A stretch of 64,000 bases of DNA from Methanoculleus bourgensis MS2 (GTDB taxonomy: Archaea; Halobacteriota; Methanomicrobia; Methanomicrobiales; Methanoculleaceae), in assembly GCF_000304355.2 (NCBI RefSeq), contig NC_018227.2:2542001-2606000 (forward strand). Reading direction: 5' to 3'. A program made the translations under genes and the position numbers. Position 1 is the first letter of the stretch. Every line of letters begins with the position of its first letter. Positions 1 through 9,527 of the stretch are shown here, one piece after another. The notes beneath the pieces are model-generated. The model made no database searches, was not told where the DNA came from, and was given only the letters and a program-made list of their open reading frames with translations.

Positions 1-112
1 CACGGTGGGCTCATGTCCGGCCATGGCCGCCGGCGACCACTATGTTTATTTAGGAGACCGCGGGTAGTAGGGGGGCAGCTGGAACTCTCCGGCAGCGTGA
101 GGGAAGAAGAGT

Positions 113-1141
113 TTGCCAGTAGAAATTGTCACAGATAAAGAGACGTGGGATACGTTCATCGATGCCAGCCCATCCGGTCTCTTATTCCACAGGTGGGATT
201 TCCTAAAGATTACGGAGCAGCATACCGGGTATACAGCCCTTCCCTACGGGATCTACAAGGGCAGAGAACTCGTCGCTGTCTGCCCGCTCTTCTGCAGGCG
301 GAGGGGGGGTTTCTCTGTCGTGCTCTCCCCTCCGCCCATGCAGGCAGTTATCCCCTACCTGGGCATCGTGATGAACAGGGACTACGCGGCGGCGAAGCAG
401 AGCAAAAAGGAGTCGACACTGCAGGTGGTCACCGGAGGACTCCGGGAAGTTATCGGCGACCTCTCGCCAAACTACCTCTCGATAAAACTCGTCCCTGACT
501 ACCATGATATCCGCCAGTTCATCTGGGACGGTTACCAGACCCGGATCAACTACTCCTACACGATCGATCTTGCCCCTCCCCTGGAGACCCTCTGGAAGAA
601 CCTGAACGGGAAGTTACGGACAAACCTCCGTAAGTTTGAGAAGCACGGGTACTACCTGGAGGAGGGGGACGACCTCACATTGCTCTACGAGACGATACGT
701 CAGCGGTTCAGCCAGCCGGATATGGACATCCCGATGATCACACAACGCTACTTCGAGGATATCTTCCGGGCGTATCCCGATCACGTCCATGTCTATCACC
801 TCTACGACCGGGACGGAGACCTCAGGGGCGTCGGCACAACCCAGGAGTACAATCGGTATCTCCTCTGGGTCGGAGGCCCGAAGATCGATGGCACATCGGC
901 AAACGAGTACCTCCAGTGGCTCCTGCTCAGGGACGCGAAAGAGAAGGGTTTCCGGGAGTTTGAGAATACGGGTGCGAATAACCCGAACCTGAACATGCAC
1001 AAGGCGAAGTACAACCCGGACCTCTCCATTCATCTTGAGGTGAGCAGAGTGGATGCCATGGGGAGGGCGGCAGAGTGGGTCTACAGCAATATCGTCAACA
1101 GGCCCTGGGTTAAGAAGAGGATGGTCCCCTACATCGAGTGA
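113..1141 (+). CDS. FemAB-like GNAT acyltransferase, copy 1
   Basis: This 342-residue cytoplasmic protein has the double-GNAT look of the FemAB / BioF2-like (Acetyltransf_6) family. That family moves acyl or aminoacyl groups onto cell-surface precursors. The C-terminal half shows the typical order: a basic helix (KLRTNLRKFEKHGY, about residue 168), a conserved block RFSQPDMDIPMI, then a GTTQEY strand and an ANEYLQWLLL helix. The start is TTG, chosen because it lines up with the ATG of the paralogue at 1310. No strong ribosome site precedes it. The pairing with a paralogue and with CapK-like ligases suggests decoration of a surface glycan, which is inference. The acceptor is unknown. Confidence 0.8.
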   Translation: MPVEIVTDKETWDTFIDASPSGLLFHRWDFLKITEQHTGYTALPYGIYKGRELVAVCPLFCRRRGGFSVVLSPPPMQAVIPYLGIVMNRDYAAAKQSKKESTLQVVTGGLREVIGDLSPNYLSIKLVPDYHDIRQFIWDGYQTRINYSYTIDLAPPLETLWKNLNGKLRTNLRKFEKHGYYLEEGDDLTLLYETIRQRFSQPDMDIPMITQRYFEDIFRAYPDHVHVYHLYDRDGDLRGVGTTQEYNRYLLWVGGPKIDGTSANEYLQWLLLRDAKEKGFREFENTGANNPNLNMHKAKYNPDLSIHLEVSRVDAMGRAAEWVYSNIVNRPWVKKRMVPYIE

Positions 1142-1236
1142 GCGCATGCACCAGGCTGGCCCCATGCGGCCCGGGCCGCCTCTGGATCCCGGGGGAACAG
1201 TACAGACCCCTATAATTGACGGACAGCCAGGGAAGG

Positions 1237-1247
1237 GTATAAATATG
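1237..1247 (+). promoter_or_regulatory. TATA box for second FemAB-like gene
   Basis: GTATAAATATG lies 63-73 bases before the ATG at 1310, in an otherwise GC-rich spacer. It fits the archaeal TATA consensus and would give a leader of roughly 40 bases. Confidence 0.6.
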
Positions 1248-1309
1248 CCTTTGAGGTATCCTGCAACGGATGCGGTCTGGCATGACCGATAGGCCGGAAG
1301 TCAGGATCT

Positions 1310-2341
1310 ATGGCGCTCGAACTCGTAAACGACAGGGAAATCTGGGATGCGTTCGTTGATGCAAGCCCTTACGGGCTGCTTTTCCACAAGTGGGACTACA
1401 TAACGGTCACCGCACGGCATACGGGCTACCGGCTGCTTCCCTATGGGATCTACAGGGGGGATGAACCTGTCTGTCTCGCGCCGCTCTACTTCAGGAGCAC
1501 GCACGGGGTAAAGACGCTCTTCTCGCCGCCGCCCATGCAGGCGGTCATCCCCTACCAGGGTCTCATCCCGTCAGGGGAGTTTGATACGCTGAAGCAGAGC
1601 AAGAGGGAGGGGGTCATGGACCTCATCGCGAGCGACCTCTCTGCAGAGATCGACGCGATCTCACCGCACTACCTCTCCCTGACCTTCGTGCCGGGTCTCG
1701 TCGACGTCAGACAGTTTCTCTGGAGGGGGTATACCGCGAAGGTCCGCTACACCTACACGATCGATCTTGTGCAGCCGGTCGAAGCGATCTGGGGCGGTTT
1801 CCATAGCAAGTTGCGCAGCAAGATCTGGAAGGCCGAAGAGGCCGGAATGGATCTCGTGCGGAGCAGAGACATCTCGGCGCTGTATACCTCGATTGCCGAA
1901 CGGTTCAGCCAGCCGGATATGAACATCCCGATGATCAGCAGACGCTACTTTGAGGACCTTTTCCGAGCATACCCGGATCATCTTGCGGCCTACTACCTCT
2001 ACGACCGGGAAGGTGCGCTTGCGGGGACGGTCGCCACCCAGGAGTACAAACGTTTCCTGTTCTGGATGGGGGCGCCGCGGATCGAGAGCGCTCATGCCGG
2101 GAACGAGTATCTCCAGTGGCTCCTGATCCAGCGTGCAAAGGCTGAAGGCTACCCGGTCTTCGAGAACATCGGGGCGAACACGCCAGACCTGAACTTCTTC
2201 AAATCCCGGTTCTGTTCGGGTCTTGAGATCTATATGGAGGTCTGCAGTAGGGATATGGTCGGAGCCCTGGCTGAATGGGCATACAGTTCCATCATCAACA
2301 AACCCTGGTTGAAACGAAAAGTAGTCCCTTTTATCGAGTGA
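1310..2341 (+). CDS. FemAB-like GNAT acyltransferase, copy 2
   Basis: A 343-residue paralogue of the protein at 113, similar along its whole length. Conserved blocks include the N-terminal DASP(S/Y)GLLFH(R/K)WD, the SPPPMQAVIPY loop, RFSQPDMNIPMIS, and the C-terminal NIGAN/NTGAN and VPFIE/VPYIE ends. It is predicted to transfer an acyl or aminoacyl group to a surface polymer or its precursor. It has its own TATA box in the 168-base spacer, so it is probably transcribed separately from copy 1. Its stop lies 4 bases from the stop of the convergent ligase gene at 2346, leaving no room for separate terminators. Confidence 0.8.
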   Translation: MALELVNDREIWDAFVDASPYGLLFHKWDYITVTARHTGYRLLPYGIYRGDEPVCLAPLYFRSTHGVKTLFSPPPMQAVIPYQGLIPSGEFDTLKQSKREGVMDLIASDLSAEIDAISPHYLSLTFVPGLVDVRQFLWRGYTAKVRYTYTIDLVQPVEAIWGGFHSKLRSKIWKAEEAGMDLVRSRDISALYTSIAERFSQPDMNIPMISRRYFEDLFRAYPDHLAAYYLYDREGALAGTVATQEYKRFLFWMGAPRIESAHAGNEYLQWLLIQRAKAEGYPVFENIGANTPDLNFFKSRFCSGLEIYMEVCSRDMVGALAEWAYSSIINKPWLKRKVVPFIE

Positions 2342-2345
2342 CCAC

Positions 2346-3734
2346 TCAGAGATCCCCGATCTCGATCGGCAGTTTCTGGATGAGATACCGGAACTTGCCG
2401 CCTTCTGTGCGGGGGATCTCGTCGACAAACCGGACCTGCACGTCCACGCCGTCGCCGAGCTGCCACCGGAGTTCCCTGACCAGCTGCCTGGTATCCTCCT
2501 GGGTGTAGGTCGGCTTTCTGACGACTTTTATGATGAGCTCGCCCATCGTCTCCTGGTACATCTGGAACTGCCTGATATTCTCAAAAGCTCCCGATTCGTA
2601 GTTGATAGGGGTGACGGAGATCAGGTGTCCGTTCCGCGTCACGATGAACTCCTGGAGCCTCCCCTCCACCTTCTCAAGCAGGGGGTACTGCCTCCCGCAG
2701 GAGCACCGCTTCTCCGCGGCAACCGCCACATCCCTGGTCCGGTAGCGGATGAGGGGGCAGACGTAGTTGGTGAGATTGGTGGCGACGACCTCGCCGAGTT
2801 CGCCGGGGTTTGCCACGGGGCGGCCGTCCCGGCCGATCAGTTCGACGATCCCGTATTCGGGGAAGATGTGGTAGTGGGTGCTCTCCTCGCACTCCCCGGC
2901 GAGCACGGTCTGCTCGGAGTTGCCGTACCAGGAGAAGACGCGGCACCCGAACGCCTCTTCGAGGAGACTCCGCTGCCAGGGATAGAGGTTCTCGGAGCCG
3001 CAGAGGACCGCCCGCACCGTCGGGAAGGGGTCGATCCCGTGCTCCCTCATGAACCGGGCCAGGATAACGGCTGTAGAGGGATAGGCGTGGATGAACCGGG
3101 GTTTGAACCGCCGGATCTCGCTGATGTAGGCCGGCAGAGTCTCTTCGGTCATCTGGTGGGAGGACATGATCAACCACCGGCCGAAGAGCGCCCGCTTCCA
3201 GTAGATGCCGCTCGATGCCGTGTCCACCACATGCCCCCGAAGGACGACGCATTTGTCGCCGAACCGGTAGCCGACGCGGTCCCACTGGGTCTTCATGAAC
3301 GCCCACTCCCGGGCCCGGGAGACCCCCCGTTCGTAATAGAATCCCATGGGGGTGCCGGTGGAACCTGATGTACGTACGTACTCAAATGACGATTCCGGGT
3401 AGTTTCTGGCCTTGAGGTCGGGGAGGTTGGCCTGGACGATCTCCTTGGTCAGGAAGGGGAGGAGCCGGAGGTCCGCCGGGGTCCGGATATCCCCGGGCAC
3501 GAGGCCGCGGTCGTCGAAGACCCGGCGGTAGTAGGGGACGTTTGCGTAGGCGTGGGCGAGCAGGCGCGAGAGCGCCGCCGCCTGGTAGGCCGCGAGTTCT
3601 TCCCGGCTCCACCACTGGGACTTCCCAAGGAGCGTATACATCTCCCGGTAGACACGGTAGGAGGGTATCAGGCTGAGCGCTTTTACGGTGAGAGGGTTTG
3701 CGCCTGATACCCATTTCAGCAGACCGGCCTTCAT
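2346..3734 (-). CDS. CapK/PaaK-like AMP-forming ligase, copy 1
   Basis: A phenylacetate-CoA ligase-like adenylating enzyme (CapK / coenzyme F390 synthetase family). Motifs are the P-loop-like TSGSTGTPMGFYYERG, the adenylate-binding SWYGNSEQT, and the RYRTRD segment followed by a Cys pair (CSCGR). The family activates a carboxylic acid as acyl-AMP; members in capsule and glycan loci are thought to feed acyltransferases. I chose the ATG at 3734 because AAGGTG sits just before it and it falls after the upstream gene's stop at 3751. An in-frame ATG at 3776 would overlap that gene. The central region is almost identical to the neighbour at 3751 while both ends differ. Confidence 0.8.
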   Translation of the reverse strand: MKAGLLKWVSGANPLTVKALSLIPSYRVYREMYTLLGKSQWWSREELAAYQAAALSRLLAHAYANVPYYRRVFDDRGLVPGDIRTPADLRLLPFLTKEIVQANLPDLKARNYPESSFEYVRTSGSTGTPMGFYYERGVSRAREWAFMKTQWDRVGYRFGDKCVVLRGHVVDTASSGIYWKRALFGRWLIMSSHQMTEETLPAYISEIRRFKPRFIHAYPSTAVILARFMREHGIDPFPTVRAVLCGSENLYPWQRSLLEEAFGCRVFSWYGNSEQTVLAGECEESTHYHIFPEYGIVELIGRDGRPVANPGELGEVVATNLTNYVCPLIRYRTRDVAVAAEKRCSCGRQYPLLEKVEGRLQEFIVTRNGHLISVTPINYESGAFENIRQFQMYQETMGELIIKVVRKPTYTQEDTRQLVRELRWQLGDGVDVQVRFVDEIPRTEGGKFRYLIQKLPIEIGDL

Positions 3735-3750
3735 GTACGCACCTTCGGGA

Positions 3751-5193
3751 TCATGCAGGTATGTCTGAGGATCCATGCTCAATCTTCGCCATCTCTCTCT
3801 CACCAAAGTGCACCGGCAGGTTCTGGACGAAGTAGCGGTACTTGCCGCGGGTGGTGAGCGGAATGTTATCGACGTACCTGATAGTGACGGTAACGTCGTC
3901 GCCGCAACTCCGGCTCACCTCACGGTAGAGATACTCTGCATCTGAATCACCGAACGCCGGTTTTCTCACGACGTTCAGGACGACTTCCCCGACCTTCTCC
4001 TGGTAGAACTGAAACTGTTTAACGTTATCGAATGCATCGGTGTCGATGTTCATGGTGATCCCGGAGAGGAGCTCACCCTTGCCCGTCACAATGAAGTCCT
4101 GGATCCGCCCTTCCACGCGTTCGAGCAGCGGGTAGTGCCTGCCGCAGGTGCAGGGTCCCTGTGCCGCGGTGGCGAGGTCCATGGTCCGGTAGCGGATGAG
4201 GGGGCAGACGTAGTTGGTGAGGTTGGTAGCGACGACCTCACCCATCTCGCCGGGGTTTGCCACAGGCCGGCCGTCCCGGCCGATCAGTTCGACGATCCCG
4301 TATTCGGGGAAGATGTGGTAGTGGGTGCTCTCCTCGCATTCCCCGGCAAGCACGGTCTGTTCGGAGTTGCCGTACCAGGAGAAGACCCGGCACCCGAACG
4401 CCTCTTCGAGGAGACTCCGCTGCCAGGGGTAGAGGTTCTCGGAGCCGCAGAGGACCGCCTGCACCGTCGGGAAGGGGTCGATCCCGTGCCCGGTCATGTA
4501 GCGGGCCAGCAGGGCGGCGGTGGAGGGGTAGGACTGGATGAACCGGGGTTTGAACCGCCGGATCTCGCTGATGTAGGCCGGCAGGGTCTCTTCGGTCATG
4601 TGATGGGAGGACATCAGCAGCCACCGCCCAAAGAGGGTCTTCTTCCAGTAGACCGCGTCCTGGGCGGACCCGACGATGTAGCCGCGGAGGACGACGCATT
4701 TGTCGCCGAACCGGTAGCCGACGCGGTCCCACTGGGTCTTCATGAACGCCCATTCCCGGGCCCGGGAGGCGCCCCGCTCGTAGTAGAACCCGACCGGGAT
4801 CCCGGTGGACCCGCCGGTGGTGACATACTCAAAAGCGCCGTCCGGGTAGTTGCGGGCCTTGAGGTCGGGGAGGTGGGTCTGCAGGTCCTCCCGGGTCAGG
4901 AAGGGGAGGAGCCGGAGGTCTGCCGGGGTCTGGATATCCCCGGGCACGAGGCCGCGGTCGTCGAAGACCCGGCGGTAGTAGGGGACGTTTGCGTAGGCGT
5001 GATCGAGCAGGCGCGAGAGCGCCGCCGCCTGATAGGCCGCAAGTTCCTCCCGGCTCCACCACCGCGACTGCTGGAGGAGAGCGTAGGTCTTCCTATAGGT
5101 ACTGTAGGAAGGGAGGATGCCGAGAGCTTTCGCAGTGAAGGACTCCCGGCCGCAGATCCTCTCTCCCAGGCGTATCAAGACATTATCTCCCAA
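3751..5193 (-). CDS. CapK/PaaK-like AMP-forming ligase, copy 2
   Basis: A 480-residue tandem paralogue of the ligase at 2346, in the same orientation and directly upstream, so the two probably share a transcript. It keeps the adenylation motifs (TGGSTGIPVGFYYERG, SWYGNSEQT, RYRTMD) and the Cys pair CTCGR. There is no in-frame ATG near the N-terminus. The start is TTG at 5193, or a second TTG at 5178 preceded by GGGAG. Likely role is activation of an organic acid for transfer to a surface polymer, possibly by the FemAB-like proteins; that link is inference. A TATA-like TTATAA lies near 5237 on this strand. Confidence 0.78.
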   Translation of the reverse strand: MGDNVLIRLGERICGRESFTAKALGILPSYSTYRKTYALLQQSRWWSREELAAYQAAALSRLLDHAYANVPYYRRVFDDRGLVPGDIQTPADLRLLPFLTREDLQTHLPDLKARNYPDGAFEYVTTGGSTGIPVGFYYERGASRAREWAFMKTQWDRVGYRFGDKCVVLRGYIVGSAQDAVYWKKTLFGRWLLMSSHHMTEETLPAYISEIRRFKPRFIQSYPSTAALLARYMTGHGIDPFPTVQAVLCGSENLYPWQRSLLEEAFGCRVFSWYGNSEQTVLAGECEESTHYHIFPEYGIVELIGRDGRPVANPGEMGEVVATNLTNYVCPLIRYRTMDLATAAQGPCTCGRHYPLLERVEGRIQDFIVTGKGELLSGITMNIDTDAFDNVKQFQFYQEKVGEVVLNVVRKPAFGDSDAEYLYREVSRSCGDDVTVTIRYVDNIPLTTRGKYRYFVQNLPVHFGEREMAKIEHGSSDIPA

Positions 5194-5596
5194 TGTATCT
5201 TCTCGTTGACCAATGGATCTCGAAACAGCATTCTTATAATCGTCTCTTCACCAGCTCCCGGTCTTCCACTCCGGGGATCGTGGGCGGTGTATGCCCTGCA
5301 TCCTGCCCGGCGTGGTGACCGCTCCGGAGGGCGAAGATCCGCAGTTCACCGGGATAGTATACCCCCAAACAACGTATATATAAATTGGCATGCTGTCACC
5401 GGTTCCATTTGAAAACAGGGCCCTGTAGCTGCAGGGATATCCCACCGGGGTGGGTATGGCGGACTGTAGTTCTGATATCCCGGAAGTAAATGGCATGTTT
5501 TTCTGGGCTCTTTTCACGTATCGCCGATAAGGGAATAAGACCCGGTGATTGAATTGTTCTGGATAAGCTATAAATATGGAAAGCCCCTCTCAGGAT
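5194..5596. promoter_or_regulatory. Divergent promoter region, no gene
   Basis: This 400-base gap separates the minus-strand ligases from the plus-strand radical SAM gene. It holds two strong TATA-like stretches: GTATATATAAATT at 5374-5386, usable on either strand, and CTATAAATATGG near 5569-5580, which suits the plus-strand gene. I see no coding signal. Confidence 0.55.
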
Positions 5597-6865
5597 ATGT
5601 CTTGGCAAGGTAGGACGACGATCGCCGGAGCTGTGCACCCCGATAGGGGGTGTGTTCTCCGGGAAGGGGGGATAAGTATTCTTCAGAGGACTGTATCTGA
5701 TAGCAGTAGCGGAGCGGAGATCTTTGGGGGTCTCCCGACTGATAACGATGTTCTTGAGAGGGTTAGAGGACTGGCCGGCAGGTTACGCAGGGAGAACGGG
5801 TCTCTGCCGGAAAATCTTGATTTTACGGTTCCCATCGGGTGGGAGGAACGGATAGGGCATCTTGACGACCAACCCATCAGGCGGTTGATCATCTTCCTGC
5901 GCTCCACGGGGTGCGAGTGGGTTGAGAAGACCGGGGGCTGCACCATGTGCGGCTTTTACTGTGCGACATCCCGGGGCAGGGAGATCTCGGCCGAGGAGTA
6001 TATCGCACAGTTTGAGTACGTTATGGATGCCGTCGATATCGGGGATTACCCGGTTATATCGATCTACAACGATGGAAACATCTTTAACGAACGTGAGATG
6101 CCGGTTGCCGCCATCGAAAAGATCTGCTCATACATCGACGGGTATGAGAACATAAAAAAGGTGGTTGTTGAATCGAGGATCGATTATTCTCCCGACGAGC
6201 ACGTAGCGAAGATGAAGAAGGCCCTGAACGGGCGGCAACTTGAGGTGGCGTTTGGTTTTGAGTCTGCAGACCCCCAGGTAATGAACCTCTGCATCAACAA
6301 GGGTTTTTCAGCGAACAACTTCGGTCACTTCCATTCGAGGATGCAGGGGATGGGCGTTCTGACAAAGCCGCTCCTGCTCGTCAAACCGCCGTTCCTCACC
6401 GAGGCGGAGGCGGTAAATGATGTCCTGCAGACGGTGTCGTACTGTGTATCCCGTGGAATCGATTACGTGGACCTCGAGGTGACGACGGTCGAGAAGCACA
6501 CCGTCGTGCATGAACTCTGGAAGAATAACCTCTACCGCCCGCCGTGGCTCTGGAGCCTCATCGACCTTCTGCAGAAGTGCCGGGAGCGGTTCGGGGACCA
6601 TGCCCACGTCTATGTCAGCCCCTGGACCTACTCGGTCGAATCCCTCGACTGGGCCCGGAACTGCGGGGAGTGCGATGCCGAGATTGTCAAAGCGATCGAA
6701 CGCTACAACTGTCACTTCGATCTGGCGGTGTTTGAGGATCTCGACTGCTCGTGCCGGGATGATGGGTGGAAGGAAGCCATTGCGGTAGAAGATCCCCGGC
6801 CGATACCGGAGAGGATCTCCGAGCAGCTGGCGTACGTGCAGAACACCCGGCTCTCATCTGCGTAG
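5597..6865 (+). CDS. Radical SAM protein, RaSEA-like (archaeosine synthesis)
   Basis: About 422 residues. The cysteine cluster is FLRSTGCEWVEKTGGCTMCGF; the order GC...GGCTMCGF resembles the archaeosine radical SAM enzyme RaSEA (TIGR01210-like) more than the plain CxxxCxxC form. RaSEA acts with ArcS to turn lysine-preQ0 at tRNA position 15 into archaeosine. Later blocks NDGNIFNE, VESRIDY and GFESADPQVM fit the TIM barrel. The longest frame begins at 5576, but that ATG sits inside a TATA box, so the ATG at 5597 (MSWQG) or a later non-ATG start is more likely. The C-terminus adds Cys pairs (NCGEC, CSC). Family is firm, exact role less so. Confidence 0.72.
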   Translation: MSWQGRTTIAGAVHPDRGCVLREGGISILQRTVSDSSSGAEIFGGLPTDNDVLERVRGLAGRLRRENGSLPENLDFTVPIGWEERIGHLDDQPIRRLIIFLRSTGCEWVEKTGGCTMCGFYCATSRGREISAEEYIAQFEYVMDAVDIGDYPVISIYNDGNIFNEREMPVAAIEKICSYIDGYENIKKVVVESRIDYSPDEHVAKMKKALNGRQLEVAFGFESADPQVMNLCINKGFSANNFGHFHSRMQGMGVLTKPLLLVKPPFLTEAEAVNDVLQTVSYCVSRGIDYVDLEVTTVEKHTVVHELWKNNLYRPPWLWSLIDLLQKCRERFGDHAHVYVSPWTYSVESLDWARNCGECDAEIVKAIERYNCHFDLAVFEDLDCSCRDDGWKEAIAVEDPRPIPERISEQLAYVQNTRLSSA

Positions 6866-7385
6866 GCGGTCGCTTGGGGGTGGGCCGGGCGGTGTCGGTA
6901 GGTATCGCAATTGGGGGTTCTTACCTCACCTTGAAAGGTGATACCCGGAAGCCCCCACCCCGCCCGGCCTCCGGCCTCCTCCCCCGCCCCCAGGGGCGGG
7001 GGCAGTGCGTTGCGATATCCGGCGGGAGGAGCCGTGGATGGGGATGTGGTGAACCGGGCTTCAGGAATCTTCGATTGCCCGAGTCAGGTCAATTTTCATG
7101 AAAAATACCCATGCGGTGGTATCTTGGGCTTCACTGATGAAGACTCGGTAGCGGCTGCAGGATAGACTCGACCCGGCCTTTTCCCTGCTTGTCCCCGCAC
7201 ACCGGACCGTGGTGGCTCTTCGCCGACAAGGGAGGAGATCGGGGAGGGGGTCTCCCCGTATAAGACGATACTCTCAAACTCCTCCCTGCAACCCCCTCCT
7301 GAAAAAACCTGACCATGGACGATATAAACAGAACTCTGGGATCCGCCAATCACTCGGAACGGGGGCAAGCCGGGCCGCCCTTGCC
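6866..7385. other. Gene-free spacer with GC-rich repeat
   Basis: A 520-base gap between convergent genes. It contains copy 1 of a GC-rich dispersed repeat (6951-7022), described separately. A further stretch near 7203 (GGACCGTGGTGG) matches part of the repeat-rich region at 24.7 kb. No open frame here looks coding. Confidence 0.6.
6951..7022 (+). repeat. GC-rich dispersed repeat, copy 1
   Basis: About 72 bases that match copies at 24779-24857 and, inverted, at 25228-25302. All copies share CCCCACCCCGCCCG, a short inverted core (here GGCCTCCGGCC), CTCCTCCCCCGCCCC, its complement GGGGCGGGGGCAGTG, and end GCGATATCCGG or similar. The pairing of CCCCCGCCCC with GGGGCGGGGG would form a strong hairpin. 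Confidence 0.8.
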
Positions 7386-9527
7386 CTACAGCCCGACCGT
7401 GCCGATGTCAATCTCCCGGGGAGTCCCGGTATCGATCGACTCCCATGCCAGGAACGTCGCAAGCGTCGTCGAGACACTCCCGGCAAAATCCGGCACTTCG
7501 CCCTTCGCGAACGCCAGGAGTTCCCCGGCAAACCCTTTGTCCTGGGCGAGCCACCGCCTCTCCCTTGATGCCTTCCCGCCCCGCCGGAGTTCGAGGTCGC
7601 GGAAATCGGTGATCCTCCCCACAGCGTTGTCGCAGAAGACCTCGACGGTCTCCTTCGGGTACGAGGGGTCGCCGAGCGTCGTGTAGGTGACGGTGCCAAG
7701 CGAGCCGTCATCAAACGTCAGAGTCGCCTGGAAGTTGTCATACTTCCGGAGGCTCCCGGTCGGCTCGATCGCCCGGGCATAGACCTGGATCGGTCGTGCC
7801 CCGGTGATGAACTGCATGAAGTCGATGAAGTGGCAGCACTCCGAGATCAGCATGCCGCCCCCCTGCTCGTCGTCGTGCACCCAGTGGTCAGGCGGGATCT
7901 GCCCGGCGTTGACCCGGTAGTGCAGGACCGCAGGCGTACTCCGGTTCCCGAAGAACTCCTTCATCCTCTGCGCAAGCGGGGAGTGGCGCCGGTTGAACCC
8001 GACCATCAGCCGCTGCCCGGACTCGTTCCACGCCTCGACGACCCTCCTGAGTTCATCGATATCGGTCGCAAGCGGCTTCTCCACGAAGACGTCCTTTCCG
8101 GCATGCAGCGCGTCGATCGCCATCGGGGCATGGAGGTCGTTTCTGGTCGCGATCATCACTGCGTTGATATCAGGGTCTTTGAGGATCTCCTGGTAGTCTG
8201 TGGTGCAGTAGGAGAACCCGTACTTCTTCGCGACCGAGTGCGCCGAGAGCCCTGTCGCTGTCGCAAGCCCCGCGAGGTTCACGGGGAGCCCCGGCAGGTG
8301 GGGGTAGAGCGAGCTCAGGGCGTGGACCCCGGCACCGATACACCCTAGCGTCCTGACCCCGGCAGATTCCTTCCGCCTCCCCGGTTCCGGGAGGTAGGTG
8401 ACGGTGCCGGAGGCCCCCGTGCCGTTCGGGCTGTACTGCAGGAGAACCCCGATATACCGCTCCTTTCCTGTGTTGATGAGGTTGTAGGCCTCAGGTGCGT
8501 CCTCAAGTGCGAAGGTGTGAGTGATCAGGGGGTCGAGATCGATCCCCTTCTGCCGCACCAGTTCCAGGAACGCCTCCATGTTCCTCCGCTCCGTCCACCT
8601 GACGTAGATCGGATAATCGATCCCGCGCTCCTCGTAGTTCCGATCGTAGCGGCCGGGACCGTAGGACCGGGAGACAACGACCTCAGCCTCCTTCTCGTAG
8701 AAGATATCCCGGGGCACGTTCATGCCCACGTTCCCGACGACCACGACCCTGCCCTGATCCCTGACCAGGCGGCCGGCGGCCTCGATAGGGGCGCTCGACC
8801 GGGTGGCCGCGGTGATGATGACCGCGTCCGCCCCGAACGGCGAGAAGGCCTTCATCCTCCCGGAGAGGCCGTCGTAGTTTGAGACGGCATCGGCACCGAG
8901 GCTTGCTGCGAGCGAGAGTTTCTCTTGGTCGATATCGATCCCGATGACCCGGCACCCTGCTGCCTTGAGGATCTGGATGACAAGGAGCCCGATCAGCCCT
9001 AGCCCAATCACCGCGACATTCTCGCCCACCGTGACCCGAGCATTCCGGACACCGTGCATCGCGATCGACCCGACGGTCGTGAACGCCGCTTCCCTGAAAC
9101 CGACGCCTTCCGGGATCCTGACGCAGAGGTTCTTCGGCACCGAGACGTACTCGGCATGCACCGCATACCCGGCTCCGGCGCAGGCGACACGATCACCGAC
9201 CTCGAAATCGTCGGTCCCGGTCTTCACCACCGTTCCGGCACAGCTGTAGCCGAGCGGCTCCGGCTTTGAGAGACGGCTCATTGCCTGCCGGTACGCCGGG
9301 AGGGGACCGTCCGTACCGATCTTCTGGATAACCTTCTTCACGTCGTCGGGGCGTGCCTTCGCCTTCCCGATGAGCGACTGTCCTGCGAGGTTGATCAACG
9401 ACGACTCCGTACCTGCGCTGATGAGGGAGTAGGCGTTTCGAACGACGACTCCCCGCGTTACAGCGGGAACGGGGACGTCCTCCACCTGGATAGACCCTGA
9501 CTGCAGGTCAAGTAATACCTGTTTCAT
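7386..9527 (-). CDS. Two-domain oxidoreductase (Zn-type MDR + Gfo/Idh/MocA)
   Basis: A 713-residue fusion. Residues 1 to about 350 are a medium-chain dehydrogenase with a Rossmann motif (VIGLGLIGLLV) and the ICxGA-like CAGAGYAVHAEY region. Residues about 385-713 are a Gfo/Idh/MocA sugar dehydrogenase (LGCIGAGVHALS, EKPLATDID, GFNRRHSPL). Such bi-domain proteins are typical of exopolysaccharide and glycan loci, usually beside a heparinase-like or other toroid protein, as here. The natural substrate is not established. The start at 9527 overlaps the stop of the upstream gene by 20 bases, pointing to translational coupling. It is the last gene of the minus-strand operon. Confidence 0.85.
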   Translation of the reverse strand: MKQVLLDLQSGSIQVEDVPVPAVTRGVVVRNAYSLISAGTESSLINLAGQSLIGKAKARPDDVKKVIQKIGTDGPLPAYRQAMSRLSKPEPLGYSCAGTVVKTGTDDFEVGDRVACAGAGYAVHAEYVSVPKNLCVRIPEGVGFREAAFTTVGSIAMHGVRNARVTVGENVAVIGLGLIGLLVIQILKAAGCRVIGIDIDQEKLSLAASLGADAVSNYDGLSGRMKAFSPFGADAVIITAATRSSAPIEAAGRLVRDQGRVVVVGNVGMNVPRDIFYEKEAEVVVSRSYGPGRYDRNYEERGIDYPIYVRWTERRNMEAFLELVRQKGIDLDPLITHTFALEDAPEAYNLINTGKERYIGVLLQYSPNGTGASGTVTYLPEPGRRKESAGVRTLGCIGAGVHALSSLYPHLPGLPVNLAGLATATGLSAHSVAKKYGFSYCTTDYQEILKDPDINAVMIATRNDLHAPMAIDALHAGKDVFVEKPLATDIDELRRVVEAWNESGQRLMVGFNRRHSPLAQRMKEFFGNRSTPAVLHYRVNAGQIPPDHWVHDDEQGGGMLISECCHFIDFMQFITGARPIQVYARAIEPTGSLRKYDNFQATLTFDDGSLGTVTYTTLGDPSYPKETVEVFCDNAVGRITDFRDLELRRGGKASRERRWLAQDKGFAGELLAFAKGEVPDFAGSVSTTLATFLAWESIDTGTPREIDIGTVGL

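Noticed and set aside
2625-3368. A 247-codon plus-strand open frame
   Set aside because: It is the complement of the first CapK-like ligase and shares no family pattern.
4135-5412. A 425-codon plus-strand open frame
   Set aside because: It is antisense to the second CapK-like ligase, whose motifs are unmistakable.
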